Positions 8,640 through 17,810 of a DNA stretch of 64,000 nt are shown one piece after another. The first letter of the stretch is position 1. Every line of letters starts with the position of its first letter. Made by a program: the position numbers and the translations under genes. Under the pieces are notes generated by a model, which saw only the letters and a program-made list of their open reading frames with translations, did not search any database and had not been told where the DNA came from. Source of the stretch: Hymenobacter elongatus (lineage in GTDB: Bacteria; Bacteroidota; Bacteroidia; Cytophagales; Hymenobacteraceae); contig NZ_SRLD01000009.1 of NCBI RefSeq assembly GCF_004745955.1, positions 1-64,000 on the forward strand. The letters run 5' to 3'.

Positions 8640-9044
8640 CTAAGTAGTAAGCCAGCGTACAGCATCTCCTTCATCTTTAAACATGCGCAGATCGTAGGGT
8701 TGGGTGGGAGCCAAGGCCGCCTGCACGATAGGCTGCACCAATACATCGGAGTGCATTACTTCGTCGCGCGTCGGCGAAATGAAATAGGCTAGCTGTAGCC
8801 AGCCCGAGCTGATTGCGGCAGCGGCCCGGGGCAGCCAGTTATGCGTTACCCATTGGGCAGCTTCCTGGGTCGGCACCGCGCGGCGGCGCACGTCCAACAG
8901 CCACCGGAGCGTGTGGTGGCTCTGGCCTTCGATCAGTATTGCCTCATACTGCGCCTGTAGTTCTGTAAAAGATACATCGGCGAGCCAACGCACCATAAGC
9001 AGGTCCAGGTCGGGGCGGTAGAGTAGGTCGAGGGCGGGAGTCAT
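8640..9044 (-). CDS. Small STAS/SpoIIAA-like protein of unknown role
   Basis: The 134-residue protein lacks a signal peptide or membrane segment. The pattern (LLYRPDLDLLMVRW, then a helix, then HHTLRWLLDVRRR, then a WLQLAYFISP strand) resembles the SpoIIAA/STAS-like fold. The same plan occurs in the product at 38170-38565, which suggests the two are distant paralogues. The start MTPALD at 9042-9044 is preferred because it leads directly into the first strand; an in-frame extension to 9071 is possible. No partner kinase or sigma factor gene is adjacent. Function unknown. The call rests on pattern recognition only. Confidence 0.5.
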   Translation of the reverse strand: MTPALDLLYRPDLDLLMVRWLADVSFTELQAQYEAILIEGQSHHTLRWLLDVRRRAVPTQEAAQWVTHNWLPRAAAAISSGWLQLAYFISPTRDEVMHSDVLVQPIVQAALAPTQPYDLRMFKDEGDAVRWLTT

Positions 9045-9142
9045 AGGCGCGAAAGATACCAGTAACGGCAACAGATTGTTTCTCCGCTGTTGTCACTAGG
9101 CTGCTCTTGCAAGGCGGCACCATTTCACGCGTTGTAGGTGAT

Positions 9143-9222
9143 GAAGCTGTTTAGGAAGTCTGTCGAACGTCATGCTTCGGCTGCGCTCAGCATGACGTTC
9201 GACAGACTTCCTAAACAGCTTC
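9143..9222. repeat. Dispersed palindromic repeat, copy A (33-bp perfect arms)
   Basis: Arms 9143-9175 and 9190-9222 are perfectly complementary over 33 bp around a 14-base loop. The element begins GAAGCTGTTTAGGAAG and ends with its complement. It is the cleanest copy of a family seen at eight or more other intergenic sites in the window, several sharing the GAAGCTGTTTA end and the GTCATGC core. It lies upstream of the STAS-like gene and downstream of ppk1. Confidence 0.85.
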
Positions 9223-9276
9223 GATATCAGTACCCGGTGAAGACGAAGTTTTGGCACCGCTACCCAATGTATTGTG

Positions 9277-9340
9277 CACGAAACTGCCGTAGCAAAACAC
9301 CGGCCGCTGACGGCTGAGGGTTTGCTACGGCAGTTTCGTG
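9277..9340 (-). terminator. ppk1 terminator hairpin
   Basis: Arms CACGAAACTGCCGTAGCAAA (from 9277) and TTTGCTACGGCAGTTTCGTG (to 9340) pair over 20 bp around a roughly 24-base GC-rich loop. It lies 24 bp past the ppk1 stop codon on the minus strand. Confidence 0.6.
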
Positions 9341-9363
9341 TGGCCCGTGGGCAGGGGCAGGGT

Positions 9364-11466
9364 CTACTTCGGCACCGATGCTTTCTTGCGGCGGTTCGTC
9401 AGCTTGCGGAGGTACTCATAGGTTTCCGACTGCGCCCGGATTTGCGGCGCGTTCGGATCATCCTGCCCGATGAAGTTGTTGTCGAAGTCGCGCGATTTTA
9501 CGTTGTCCTGGCGCTGCAAGTCGAGCAGATGGCGTATCTCGGCCCGTAGCTCGTCGTTGTAAATGGGAAAGGCCACTTCCACGCGGCGGTCCAGGTTGCG
9601 GGCCATCCAGTCGGAGGAAGCCACGTACACTTTCTCTGCGCCGTTGTTGCCGAACACATATACCCGGGCATGCTCCAGGTAGCGGTCCACCATACCCCGC
9701 TGCTGAATGTTGGAGCTCTGGCCGGCCACTTGAGGCACCAGGCACGAAATGCCCCGAATCAGCAGCTCAACCCGCACCCCGGCCTCACTGGCCTCGTAGA
9801 GTTTGCGGATCATACGCTCATCCTGCAGCGCGTTCAGCTTGAGAATGATGTAGGCGTCCTTGCCGGCCTTGGCCAGCTTAATTTCCTTGTCGATCAGCGC
9901 GTTCAACTGGTCGCGCAACTCGAAAGGAGCCACCAGCAGGTGCTGAAAGCCGGTTTTGGGCTGCCGGTCGTGGAAATAGCGGAATACCTCAGCGGCCTCG
10001 TGGGTCAGGCGCGAATCGGCCGTAAACAGGCCGTGGTCGGCGTAGATACCACTGGTAACCTCGTTGAAGTTGCCCGTGCTGAAATAGGCGTAGAGCTTGT
10101 TCTGCTCGTCCTCGGTGCGCGTTATCAGCAGCAGCTTGCTGTGCACTTTCAGCTCCGGAATGCCGAAGATGACGTTGGCTCCGGCCTTTTGCAGCTTCTC
10201 GGCCCAGTACATATTCGACTCTTCATCGAAGCGTGCTTTAAGCTCCACCACCACTGTCACCTGTTTGCCGTGCTTCACCGCTTTCAGCAGTGCCTTGGCC
10301 ACCTCGCTCTTGGCGGCCACCCGATACAGGGTAATGCTGATACTGGTCACCTGCGCGTCGGCTCCGGCTTCCGTGATGAGGCGCGTCACGTAGTCGAACG
10401 ACTGGTAGGGCGGGTGCAGCAGATGGTCGCGCTCGGCAATGGCGGCCAGCATCTGGCCCGCCGCGCGCGGCAACGTGGGGTGGGCCAGGGGCGGCTGCTC
10501 CTGGTACTTGAGGTCGGCTAGGCCCAGGTCGGGGAAGCCGAAAAAGTCGCGGAAATTGTGATAGCGGCTGCCTTCCACCAGTTCTTCCTTGCCGATGCCG
10601 GTTTTTTGCATCACGGCCCTCAGTACCGCTTTGGGCATGCCGGGGTCGTAGAGCAGGCGGGCCGGGTAGCCGGTTTCGCGCTTTTGCAGGCTGCTCTTGA
10701 TTTTGGCCATCACGTTGCCCGACACTTCCTCCTGAATGTCCAGCTCCGCGTCGCGCGAAATCTTGATGGCGTGTACTTCTACGTGCTGGTATTTGGGAAA
10801 CAGCTCGGCGGCGCAGCAGCGTATCACATCGTCCAAGAACATCACGTAGCGCTCCTCGCCCTCGGCGGGCAGCTCCACGAAACGGCCGCCATGGCGCTTC
10901 GTTGGCAGCTCAATTACCAGCACCCGCTCCTCTTCGGCCCGCTTTTTTTCCTTCACCGGCTGGGTCAGCAGGAAGGTCAGGTACACGGTTTGGTCCTTCA
11001 GAAACAGGTGGTGCAAATTGTCGTCGAGAATGACGGGCGAGAGCAAGTCCTGCACCTTCTCCCGGAAATGCTGCTGCACCCACTCTCGTTGCGTGGGGCT
11101 CAGGTCCTGCTCCGATACCAGATGAATGTGCTGCCGCCGCATCTCCGGCAAAATCTCGTTGCGAAACGTGTCGCCGAATTCCTGCTGTTGCCGGCCTACT
11201 TCCGCCAGCAGATTTTTAAGCTGCTCGGCCGGGTCTTCGCCCAGCTTGGCGCGGGTTTTCTTCTTCAGTTTCACTAGGCGCCGTAGCGTGGCCACCCGCA
11301 CCTTGAAATACTCGTCGAGGTTGGAGGAGAAAATTGCCAGAAACTTCAGCCGTTCGAGCAGCGGTACGGCCGGGTTCTGGGCTTCTTGCAATACGCGGCG
11401 GTTAAAGGTCAGCCAGCTTAGCTCGCGGTTCAGCAAAACCGGCGCATTTTTCTTAGATACGTCCAT
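9364..11466 (-). CDS. ppk1: Polyphosphate kinase 1
   Basis: This 700-residue enzyme reversibly makes inorganic polyphosphate from ATP. All four PPK1 domains are recognisable: an N-terminal helical domain opening with LLNRELSWLTFNRRVL and SSNLDEYFKVRV (about 12-55), a head domain (about 120-315), and two PLD-like catalytic domains. The first catalytic domain carries ELKVHSKLLLI, with the histidine that is phosphorylated in the family, and the second carries the conserved YLEHARVYVFGNN segment. Length is normal for the family. The gene lies 73 bp downstream of a SixA-like phosphatase gene on the same strand, so the two may be co-transcribed. A hairpin follows the stop. Confidence 0.95.
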   Translation of the reverse strand: MDVSKKNAPVLLNRELSWLTFNRRVLQEAQNPAVPLLERLKFLAIFSSNLDEYFKVRVATLRRLVKLKKKTRAKLGEDPAEQLKNLLAEVGRQQQEFGDTFRNEILPEMRRQHIHLVSEQDLSPTQREWVQQHFREKVQDLLSPVILDDNLHHLFLKDQTVYLTFLLTQPVKEKKRAEEERVLVIELPTKRHGGRFVELPAEGEERYVMFLDDVIRCCAAELFPKYQHVEVHAIKISRDAELDIQEEVSGNVMAKIKSSLQKRETGYPARLLYDPGMPKAVLRAVMQKTGIGKEELVEGSRYHNFRDFFGFPDLGLADLKYQEQPPLAHPTLPRAAGQMLAAIAERDHLLHPPYQSFDYVTRLITEAGADAQVTSISITLYRVAAKSEVAKALLKAVKHGKQVTVVVELKARFDEESNMYWAEKLQKAGANVIFGIPELKVHSKLLLITRTEDEQNKLYAYFSTGNFNEVTSGIYADHGLFTADSRLTHEAAEVFRYFHDRQPKTGFQHLLVAPFELRDQLNALIDKEIKLAKAGKDAYIILKLNALQDERMIRKLYEASEAGVRVELLIRGISCLVPQVAGQSSNIQQRGMVDRYLEHARVYVFGNNGAEKVYVASSDWMARNLDRRVEVAFPIYNDELRAEIRHLLDLQRQDNVKSRDFDNNFIGQDDPNAPQIRAQSETYEYLRKLTNRRKKASVPK

Positions 11467-11539
11467 ACAAAGACAAAATTGAATGCAGAGGTGAGGAGCG
11501 CACAGGCTCTCGGCTCACCCTTCACTTTTCAGTCCAGAA

Positions 11540-12037
11540 TTACTCGGGCTGGTTGCGCGGGTAGTCGAGGAAGTAAAATTCCGCGTTGGTGCGGTCGGTT
11601 TCGGCCCAGCGCGCACTGTCAAACTTCAGACATACGATGGCCGACGTGGGCAGCTCGTTCAGGGGGCTGGGCGAGAGGGCGTTGGCGAAGTCGGTAATAG
11701 TGGGGTTGTGGCCCAGCAGCAGCACCGCTTCGGCCGAATCGGGTAGCGCACGTACCACTTCCAGCAAATCGGCTACCTCGGCGCGGTAGATGCGCTCTAT
11801 CACCTGAATCTTGTCGTGGGCATAGTTCAGCTCGCGGGCCACGATGGCCGCCGTGCTGATGGCCCGCACGGCAGGCGAGCTGACCACGAGGTCCAGCTGG
11901 ATATCGCGCTTGGCCAGCGCCTGGCCCATGCGCGGCGCATCGGTGCGGCCCCGGTCGTTGAGGGGGCGTTCCTGGTCAGTCAAATTATCAAAGTTCCAGC
12001 TCGATTTGGCGTGGCGCATCAGGTACAGGGTTTTCAT
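11540..12037 (-). CDS. SixA-like histidine phosphatase
   Basis: The 165-residue protein belongs to the histidine phosphatase (phosphoglycerate mutase-like) superfamily. The catalytic RHAK motif is at residues 8-11 (LMRHAKSSW), with a second arginine in SSPAVRAIST and a second histidine in LLLGHNP. The small single-domain size matches SixA, which dephosphorylates phosphohistidine in phosphorelays. The substrate here is unknown. It is cytoplasmic, with no signal peptide. It lies just upstream of ppk1, suggesting a two-gene unit concerned with phosphate or polyphosphate; that link is inference. Confidence 0.85.
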   Translation of the reverse strand: MKTLYLMRHAKSSWNFDNLTDQERPLNDRGRTDAPRMGQALAKRDIQLDLVVSSPAVRAISTAAIVARELNYAHDKIQVIERIYRAEVADLLEVVRALPDSAEAVLLLGHNPTITDFANALSPSPLNELPTSAIVCLKFDSARWAETDRTNAEFYFLDYPRNQPE

Positions 12038-12137
12038 AGGGCGCGCTTCAAAGGGTGGGGGTAGGCAGGCCTCTTTACTGTTGGCCTTGGCAAATGGTTA
12101 TGAAGAATAAATTACGGCTGGGCGTGGGCCTACAACA

Positions 12138-12169
12138 AGCAAGGCCCGCCGGAGTCGGCGGGCCTTGCT
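12138..12169 (-). terminator. Terminator of the first M43 protease gene
   Basis: Perfect 14-bp stem AGCAAGGCCCGCCG / CGGCGGGCCTTGCT with a GAGT loop, 60 bp past the stop of the leftward gene that ends at 12229. Confidence 0.7.
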
Positions 12170-12228
12170 GAACAGGTAAGCGGCAGCCACAACATAGGTA
12201 AGTACCCGGCTGTAGCTGTGCTTTTCTA

Positions 12229-13965
12229 CTATTGCTTCACAAAGCGCTGGTGCTTCACCTGCTGGCCATCCGAGATGGTGAGCATGTATACGCCTTTTGC
12301 CAACTGGCTCAGGTTCAACTGACCGTTTTCAAATGAAGCCTGCTTCATTTCGGCACCGCGTACGTCGTACACTTTCACCGATACAGTAGCCACGTCACGA
12401 TCCGAAGGAATGGCTACGTTCAGCACGTCGGTAGCCGGGTTAGGATAGACCGAGTACTCGGTAACCGAACCAATGCGTGCTGAAACCGCCTCGCGGGTAC
12501 CACCCGTTACGCTGATGGTATAGTCTTCTACTTCGCCGTAGCTGAAGGTGCTGCACGAGCTAGAGGCCGAAGCATCGCTCATCAGCACCCGCATGCGGGT
12601 GTTGCCCGATTTGGCGGTTGCTGGCACCGTGAAGTTACTGACACGGATTGCGGAGCTGCTCGAAGCGGCTGCGTTTACCACCAACTCGCCGGCATCAGTG
12701 AATACACCGTTCTGGTTCCAGTCGATGTATACTTTGAAATATTCGCTGTAAGCAGTGCCGGCAAAACCAGCGCTGTAGCTAACCGACTGCGCCGAGCCAG
12801 CAGCTACCGAAGTGCTGGTAGCGGTGCCGTTGTAGTAGCCGGCATCAGCACCCGAGGTGCGGTTAATGCTACCCAGCTTCACGTAGTCGATGAATTCGTA
12901 GGCTACGCTGTTGCCTTTGGCTGCGCAATAGGCTACTGGAGGAGGAGTGGTGCCGCCGCCGCCGGTGCCGGGAGCTGTGCCACCAAGCGAGGTCAGGAGC
13001 GAAGCGCGGCTGCCGCCCGAAGTGAACAGGGCGTTCATGCGGGTGCTTTGGCCGGTTGAGAACATGTACATGCACGCATCGTCGGTGTAGTCCATGTAGT
13101 TCATGAACATGTCGCCGTTGGTCGTGTTGCCGCAGGTGCGCTTAGGGAAGCTTGGGCAGCCACCGTTGCTTGTTTGCTGAGTAGGCGTGTCCGTTACCAA
13201 GTCGTTGCCGCAGTTGGCATCGCCCCAGATGTGGCGCAGGTTCAGCCAGTGGCCTACTTCGTGCGTCGCCGTCCGGCCCAGGTTGAAGGGAGCCGACAGA
13301 TAGCCGGTGCGGCCAAAGTAGTTGGGGCCGATAACGACGCCATCGGTGCTGGCAGCGCCGCCGGGAAACTGCGCATAGCCCAGAATGCCGCCGCCGATGT
13401 TGCACACCCACAGGTTCAGGTATTGGCCGGCGGGCCATGCATTCAGGCCGCCGGTGCTGGTGCTTTTCATGGCATCAGCAGTGCCCCAGGTAGTTTTGGT
13501 GCTCGACTTGCGCTCGATGCCCGTGGTGGCATTGCCACTCGGGTCGCGCTTAGCCAGCACAAACTGTAAGCCAGCATCGGCCGCGAGGCCGGCAAAAGCC
13601 GCCGGTGTCTTGTTTACATCCGAGTTGAGCTTGCGGAAGTCCTCATTCAGCACCGCAATCTGGGACTGAATCTGAGCATCCGATACGTTCTCATTGGAGT
13701 TGCTATAGAGCACGTGTACCACCACCGGGATGGTGCCGGTGAGGGCAGTGCCACGCTGCGAAATCGGGTTGGATTCGAATTGGCGGGTTTGGTTTTCAAT
13801 GGCGGCCATCCGCTGAGCTAAAGACGGGTCGGCTTCCATCTGCGCTTGCAGCGCTTCCATGGTAGCGCACTGACGGCTAGCTTCTAAGGTCTTTTGTGCA
13901 ACTGCTTCCGACGTCAAGCCCAAGCCTAGGCAGGCAAGTGCTACTGAGTAAAAGGTTTTCTTCAT
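12229..13965 (-). CDS. Secreted M43 metalloprotease with GEVED and T9SS domains
   Basis: The 578-residue protein has a signal peptide (cleavage near VAQ, residue 24), a prodomain, and an M43 (pappalysin/cytophagalysin) catalytic domain. The extended zinc motif is [11 protein letters not shown], followed by the MNYMDY Met-turn. A glycine/proline linker leads to a GEVED-type domain ([19 protein letters not shown] to [10 protein letters not shown]) and then a T9SS type A sorting domain ([14 protein letters not shown] to the C-terminal FVKQ). It should be exported and anchored or released at the surface, degrading proteins. The next gene upstream (14300-15577) is a close paralogue lacking the GEVED domain. 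Start ATG 13963-13965 gives a clean signal peptide. Confidence 0.9.
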   Translation of the reverse strand: MKKTFYSVALACLGLGLTSEAVAQKTLEASRQCATMEALQAQMEADPSLAQRMAAIENQTRQFESNPISQRGTALTGTIPVVVHVLYSNSNENVSDAQIQSQIAVLNEDFRKLNSDVNKTPAAFAGLAADAGLQFVLAKRDPSGNATTGIERKSSTKTTWGTADAMKSTSTGGLNAWPAGQYLNLWVCNIGGGILGYAQFPGGAASTDGVVIGPNYFGRTGYLSAPFNLGRTATHEVGHWLNLRHIWGDANCGNDLVTDTPTQQTSNGGCPSFPKRTCGNTTNGDMFMNYMDYTDDACMYMFSTGQSTRMNALFTSGGSRASLLTSLGGTAPGTGGGGTTPPPVAYCAAKGNSVAYEFIDYVKLGSINRTSGADAGYYNGTATSTSVAAGSAQSVSYSAGFAGTAYSEYFKVYIDWNQNGVFTDAGELVVNAAASSSSAIRVSNFTVPATAKSGNTRMRVLMSDASASSSCSTFSYGEVEDYTISVTGGTREAVSARIGSVTEYSVYPNPATDVLNVAIPSDRDVATVSVKVYDVRGAEMKQASFENGQLNLSQLAKGVYMLTISDGQQVKHQRFVKQ

Positions 13966-14191
13966 GCGAAATTGATTGATTTGGTTGTGGGAAAGGGAAC
14001 GAGGGGACTAATGTATTAAATAATTGAGCAGGAATAAGCCAAGTTGGTATGATATTTTTAAAAATTTAGGCAAAACATTTTCATTTAACCACCGTAGCGG
14101 GCCTTTTTCATCTGTATGTCGTAATGCTGCGAGGTAGAGCGGATTTGGACCATAATTAAACTATTCTCAGCTGTAGTCGACTTGTAGCCAT
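13966..14191. other. AT-rich upstream region of the first M43 gene
   Basis: This gap is clearly AT-rich and should contain the promoter of the leftward protease gene. I see no exact Bacteroidota -7 box (CAAAnnTA on this strand) and no open reading frame worth calling. The terminator of the next gene begins at 14192. Confidence 0.4.
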
Positions 14192-14222
14192 AAAAAAAGC
14201 CCACCGGTATCGGTGGGCTTTT
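14192..14222 (-). terminator. Terminator of the second M43 protease gene
   Basis: Perfect 10-bp stem AAGCCCACCG / CGGTGGGCTT with a GTAT loop, preceded on the + strand by seven A that read as a U-tract on the minus strand. It lies about 80 bp past the stop at 14300. Confidence 0.75.
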
Positions 14223-14299
14223 CGGGTGAGTGTGCTTCGGATCTTAGTGCGGAGGCAGAGGTGCTGCTGCAACAGCGGCTGCCGGAGCTAAGATAGTGC

Positions 14300-15577
14300 T
14301 TATTGCTTCTCGAACCGCTGGCGCAGTATCTGCTGCCCGTCGGAGAGCGTCATCTGATACAAGCCTTTGGGCAGCTGGGCTACCTGCACCTGGCCTTGGC
14401 CATTGTAGCTAGCCTGCTTCATCTCGCGACCCCGCAGGTCATACACCGTTACCATCCAGCCGTTGACAGCTGTAGTCTGGGGCAGAGTCAAGTTCAGCAC
14501 CGAAATAGCAGGGTTAGGATAGAGGGAAACTTCCGAAGCCGAGCCCAGAGTATTAACCGCAACCATGCGGGGAGCAGTGCCGCCGAGGGAAGAGGACAGC
14601 GAAGCGCGCGTACCACCCGAGGTGAACAAGGCATCCATGCGCGCCGACTGACCACCGGTGAACATATACATGCAGGCGTCATAGGTGTAGTCCATGTAGT
14701 TCATCGACATGTCACCCTGGTTGCCGCAGGTTACCTTGGGGAAGGTCGGGCAGCCACCATTGCTGGTTTGCTGGGTAGGCGTGTCCGACACCAAATCATT
14801 GCCGCAGCTGGCATCGCCCCAGATGTGGCGCAGGTTCAGCCAGTGGCCTACTTCGTGCGTCGCCGTCCGGCCTTTGTTGTAGTTGCTGGCCGTACCGCCG
14901 GGTACCGACGAATACAAGCAGACCACGCCGTCGGTAGCAGCCGCGCCGCCGGGAAACTGCGCGTAGCCTAGCAGGCCCTGGCCCAGGTTGCACAGCCACA
15001 GGTTGAGGTACTGGCTGGCGGGCCAGGCATCGCTGCCGCCTTTGCTGGTGTATTTCACGAAATCGTTGCTGCTGAACGAGCGGATCTTGGTCGACTTCCG
15101 GATTACGCCCGTACTAGCGGCGCCGGTAGGAGTGCGCTTGGCCAGCACAAACCGCACGCTGGTACCGGCTGCAACGCCGGTGAAGGCCGAAGGAATCAGG
15201 CTGGCATCGCTGTTCGTTTTGGCAAAGTCATCATTCAATACTTGAATCTGGGCATCAATCTGCGCCTGTGACACGTTCTGGGCAGCCGTGTTGTATACCA
15301 CGTGTACTACCACCGGAATTGTCACGATGGCGTTTACCCGGTTGGCGGTAGGATTAGCCAATACCCGGGCCGTGTGCCGCTCTACATCGGCCATGCGCTT
15401 TGCCAGACTCGGGTCGGCGGCCATCTGGGCTGCCAGGGCTTCCATGGTAGCGCACTCGCGGGTCGTAGCGGCGAGGGGCGAATGGTCGGTTGCTATCATG
15501 CGCTGATCCTGCGCCTGTGCTGAGAAGGAAGCGAAACCCAGGCAAGCCAGAGCAATTGCGTAAAAGTTTTTTTTCAT
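14300..15577 (-). CDS. Secreted M43 metalloprotease with T9SS sorting domain
   Basis: The 425-residue product is a tandem paralogue of the protease at 12229-13965. It has a signal peptide ending near AQAQ, a propeptide with the shared CATMEALAAQM segment, the M43 zinc motif [15 protein letters not shown], and MNYMDY. It then passes directly to a T9SS sorting domain (VSLYPNPAISVLNL to RFEKQ) without the GEVED domain of its neighbour. ATG at 15575-15577 (MKKNFY) is chosen over an in-frame extension to 15655 because only this start gives a normal signal peptide. Expected to be secreted and to digest extracellular protein. The tandem layout suggests gene duplication followed by domain gain or loss. 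Confidence 0.9.
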   Translation of the reverse strand: MKKNFYAIALACLGFASFSAQAQDQRMIATDHSPLAATTRECATMEALAAQMAADPSLAKRMADVERHTARVLANPTANRVNAIVTIPVVVHVVYNTAAQNVSQAQIDAQIQVLNDDFAKTNSDASLIPSAFTGVAAGTSVRFVLAKRTPTGAASTGVIRKSTKIRSFSSNDFVKYTSKGGSDAWPASQYLNLWLCNLGQGLLGYAQFPGGAAATDGVVCLYSSVPGGTASNYNKGRTATHEVGHWLNLRHIWGDASCGNDLVSDTPTQQTSNGGCPTFPKVTCGNQGDMSMNYMDYTYDACMYMFTGGQSARMDALFTSGGTRASLSSSLGGTAPRMVAVNTLGSASEVSLYPNPAISVLNLTLPQTTAVNGWMVTVYDLRGREMKQASYNGQGQVQVAQLPKGLYQMTLSDGQQILRQRFEKQ

Positions 15578-15894
15578 GGGGAGCGGTTGGTTTGAAGTAG
15601 ATTGTGGAGAAACGGAATGAGGATTCCAATGTATTGAAATTATTATGTATCGCAACGCATGATGTCTGCGGTTTTGTATTATATATAATTAAATATATTT
15701 GTCAATATCATCGCATATGTTGAAATAAACTACATTTTTAGGCAGAATAAATACGGATGCTCTTGAAAAATAACCAAAAATATTTTATCTGGCTGCAGGG
15801 CTGTGCTATTTGAATATTCATATTCACCCTGCAAAGGTTAAACATAAGCAACCGCCTTGTACTGCTGCCAGATTGCTAGGGTTACACACAAAAA
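15578..15894. other. AT-rich upstream region of the second M43 gene
   Basis: About 320 bp without a gene. The stretch 15650-15800 is strongly AT-rich (for example TTATATATAATTAAATATATTTG) only in short runs and likely carries the promoter of the leftward protease gene. No coding frame, hairpin or exact -7 box was found before the hflX terminator at 15895. Confidence 0.4.
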
Positions 15895-15921
15895 AACGCC
15901 CGAACGTACTGTCCGGGCGTT
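15895..15921 (-). terminator. hflX terminator
   Basis: Stem AACGCCCG / CGGGCGTT with an 11-base loop, preceded on the + strand by a run of A that becomes a U-tract on the minus strand. It lies about 30 bp past the hflX stop. Confidence 0.65.
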
Positions 15922-15952
15922 GATCAGGTAAAAAGGCGGGGTACAGGCTGGC

Positions 15953-17278
15953 TTACTCGGCCTCGTCGTAGGCCTGGGTGGGGTAGCGCTGCTGCTGAAT
16001 AGCTCCTACGTGGCGCACCAACAGCGCCCGCAACTCCTCAATGTTCTGGCGTTCCTGCGCCGAGATGAAGATGACCGGGTCGTGCATCTTGGCCATGTAG
16101 GTCGCCTGCATCTGCTCCAGCGTAGGGCGCGGCACCACGTCTTCGTCGAGGTTCATGCCTTCGAAGCCTTGCGGCTGGTTGGCGGTGTCGAGGTTGTACT
16201 GGTCAATCTTGTTGAATACCAGCAGCATAGGCTTGTCGGCGGCTTCAATGTCCTTGAGTGTGGCATTTACCACCTCAATCTGCTCCTCAAAAGACGGGTG
16301 CGAAATATCGACGACGTGGACCAGCAAGTCGGCCTCCCGAATTTCGTCGAGCGTGCTTTTGAAGCTCTCGATCAGGCGGGTGGGCAGCTTGCGGATAAAG
16401 CCAACGGTATCGGAAAGCAGAAACGGGGTGGTATCGAGCACCACTTTGCGCACCGTAGAGTCAACGGTAGCAAACAGCTTGTTCTCGGCAAACACGTCGG
16501 AGCGGCTCAGCAGGTTCATAATCGTGCTTTTGCCCACGTTGGTGTAGCCTACCAAGGCCACGCGCACCACGCCACCGCGCGACTTGCGCTGGGTGAAGCT
16601 CTGCTTGTCGAGGTCTTTGAGCTTCTCTTTCAGAAAGTCGATTCGGTCGCGCACTACGCGCCGGTCGGTTTCAATCTCGGTTTCGCCCGGTCCACGCTGG
16701 CTCACGCCGCCGCCGCGCTGCTTATCCAAGTGACTCCATAGCCCGGTCAGGCGGGGCAGCAGGTACTGATACTGGGCCAGCTCTACCTGGGTGCGGGCCG
16801 TGGCCGACTTAGCCCGCCGGGCGAAGATATCGATGATGAGCAGGGAGCGGTCCACGATTTTGACCTTCAGCTCGGCTTCGAGGTTGCGCAGCTGCGACGG
16901 GGAAAGCTCATCATCGAAAATAACCATGCTGGCCTTCGCGTGGTTCACGTAGGCTTTGATTTCGGCCAGCTTGCCCTCCCCCACGAAAGTACGGGTGTCG
17001 GGTTTGTCGAGGCGCTGCACAAAGCGGTGCACTACCTGCGCCCCGGCCGTTTCGGCCAGAAAGGCCAGCTCGTCGAGGTATTCCTTGGTTTGCGCTTCTG
17101 GTTGCCGTTTGTCGGGTACGGCCACCAGCACGGCGGTTTCGTGGCCCTGCTCGGTGGTGTAGGTGCCCGTTAGCGGGTCGCGGGTGGGCTGCCCGCTGCC
17201 GCTGGGGGCCTTGTCGGTGGTATGATGCCGGGTGCTGGTGGTGGGGTTCCAGCTATGCGAATTAGATTTCTTTGCCAT
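15953..17278 (-). CDS. hflX: Ribosome-associated GTPase HflX
   Basis: The 441-residue GTPase carries the HflX N-terminal nucleotide-binding-like domain (about 60-160), the family signature RGGGVSQRGPGETEIETDRR, and a G domain with G1 GYTNVGKST, G3 DTVGFI and G4 NKID. HflX splits stalled or inactive ribosomes under stress. ATG at 17276-17278 (MAKKSNS) is preferred to an in-frame extension to 17341 that would run almost into the next gene. The N-terminal 35 residues are low-complexity and not part of the core. The upstream cytochrome gene ends 71 bp away on the same strand, so the two may be co-transcribed. Confidence 0.93.
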   Translation of the reverse strand: MAKKSNSHSWNPTTSTRHHTTDKAPSGSGQPTRDPLTGTYTTEQGHETAVLVAVPDKRQPEAQTKEYLDELAFLAETAGAQVVHRFVQRLDKPDTRTFVGEGKLAEIKAYVNHAKASMVIFDDELSPSQLRNLEAELKVKIVDRSLLIIDIFARRAKSATARTQVELAQYQYLLPRLTGLWSHLDKQRGGGVSQRGPGETEIETDRRVVRDRIDFLKEKLKDLDKQSFTQRKSRGGVVRVALVGYTNVGKSTIMNLLSRSDVFAENKLFATVDSTVRKVVLDTTPFLLSDTVGFIRKLPTRLIESFKSTLDEIREADLLVHVVDISHPSFEEQIEVVNATLKDIEAADKPMLLVFNKIDQYNLDTANQPQGFEGMNLDEDVVPRPTLEQMQATYMAKMHDPVIFISAQERQNIEELRALLVRHVGAIQQQRYPTQAYDEAE

Positions 17279-17349
17279 TGAGTTCGGGTGAAGAGGAAAT
17301 GCCTCCTGATAACAACTAATAGGAAAAAGGGCCGCCGACAACTCTGCCG

Positions 17350-17709
17350 TTAGCGCAGCGTGAGCGAGTAAGCCACTACCTGTTCAATCTGCTCGGCACT
17401 GAGCTGATCTTTGAAAGCAGGCATCTTGCCCAAGCCTTGGGTTACGATATACACGCGGCCGGTGGCATTCAGGTTGCTCTTGGTCAGGTCGTGGGCTCCG
17501 TTGAGGCCCAACTTGCCATCGGGGCCGTGGCACACAACGCAGTTTTGGGTAAAAAGCAACTTCCCGGGTAGCTCCTGCGGGGCCGCTTCGGCTACTTCTT
17601 CCGGTTGGGCCGGAGCGGGCGAATTGCAGGCTCCGGCAAGCAAAACGAGGGCGGCGCTGGCGCAAATGGCCAGCGCACTTGCGTAAGAAAAACAGGCAAA
17701 GCGAATCAT
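17350..17709 (-). CDS. Monohaem c-type cytochrome lipoprotein
   Basis: The 119-residue protein starts with a lipoprotein signal (LVLLAGAC, lipid-modified cysteine near residue 28). An acidic proline-rich spacer and a single cytochrome c domain follow. The haem-binding motif is CVVCH and the distal methionine is probably in GKMPAF. It should be tethered to a membrane and carry electrons in the periplasm. Partner oxidases or dehydrogenases are not adjacent. It is transcribed towards hflX (71 bp gap) and away from the glycosyltransferase gene. Confidence 0.88.
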   Translation of the reverse strand: MIRFACFSYASALAICASAALVLLAGACNSPAPAQPEEVAEAAPQELPGKLLFTQNCVVCHGPDGKLGLNGAHDLTKSNLNATGRVYIVTQGLGKMPAFKDQLSAEQIEQVVAYSLTLR

Positions 17710-17779
17710 AAAGCGAAGGTACGCAAGGTAAGCAGCCCGCTCACTGGTTATTTTTTACGAATCCCGATACCCGACCTGC

Positions 17780-17787
17780 TACCTTTG
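17780..17787 (+). promoter_or_regulatory. Bacteroidota-type -7 promoter box
   Basis: TACCTTTG matches the Bacteroidota -7 consensus TAnnTTTG exactly, 23 bp before the glycosyltransferase ATG. The -33 element is weak (only a T-run near 17751-17756). It should drive the glycosyltransferase-rfbC pair. Confidence 0.5.
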
Positions 17788-17810
17788 CGGCCCGAATATC
17801 GAGTCTGCTT

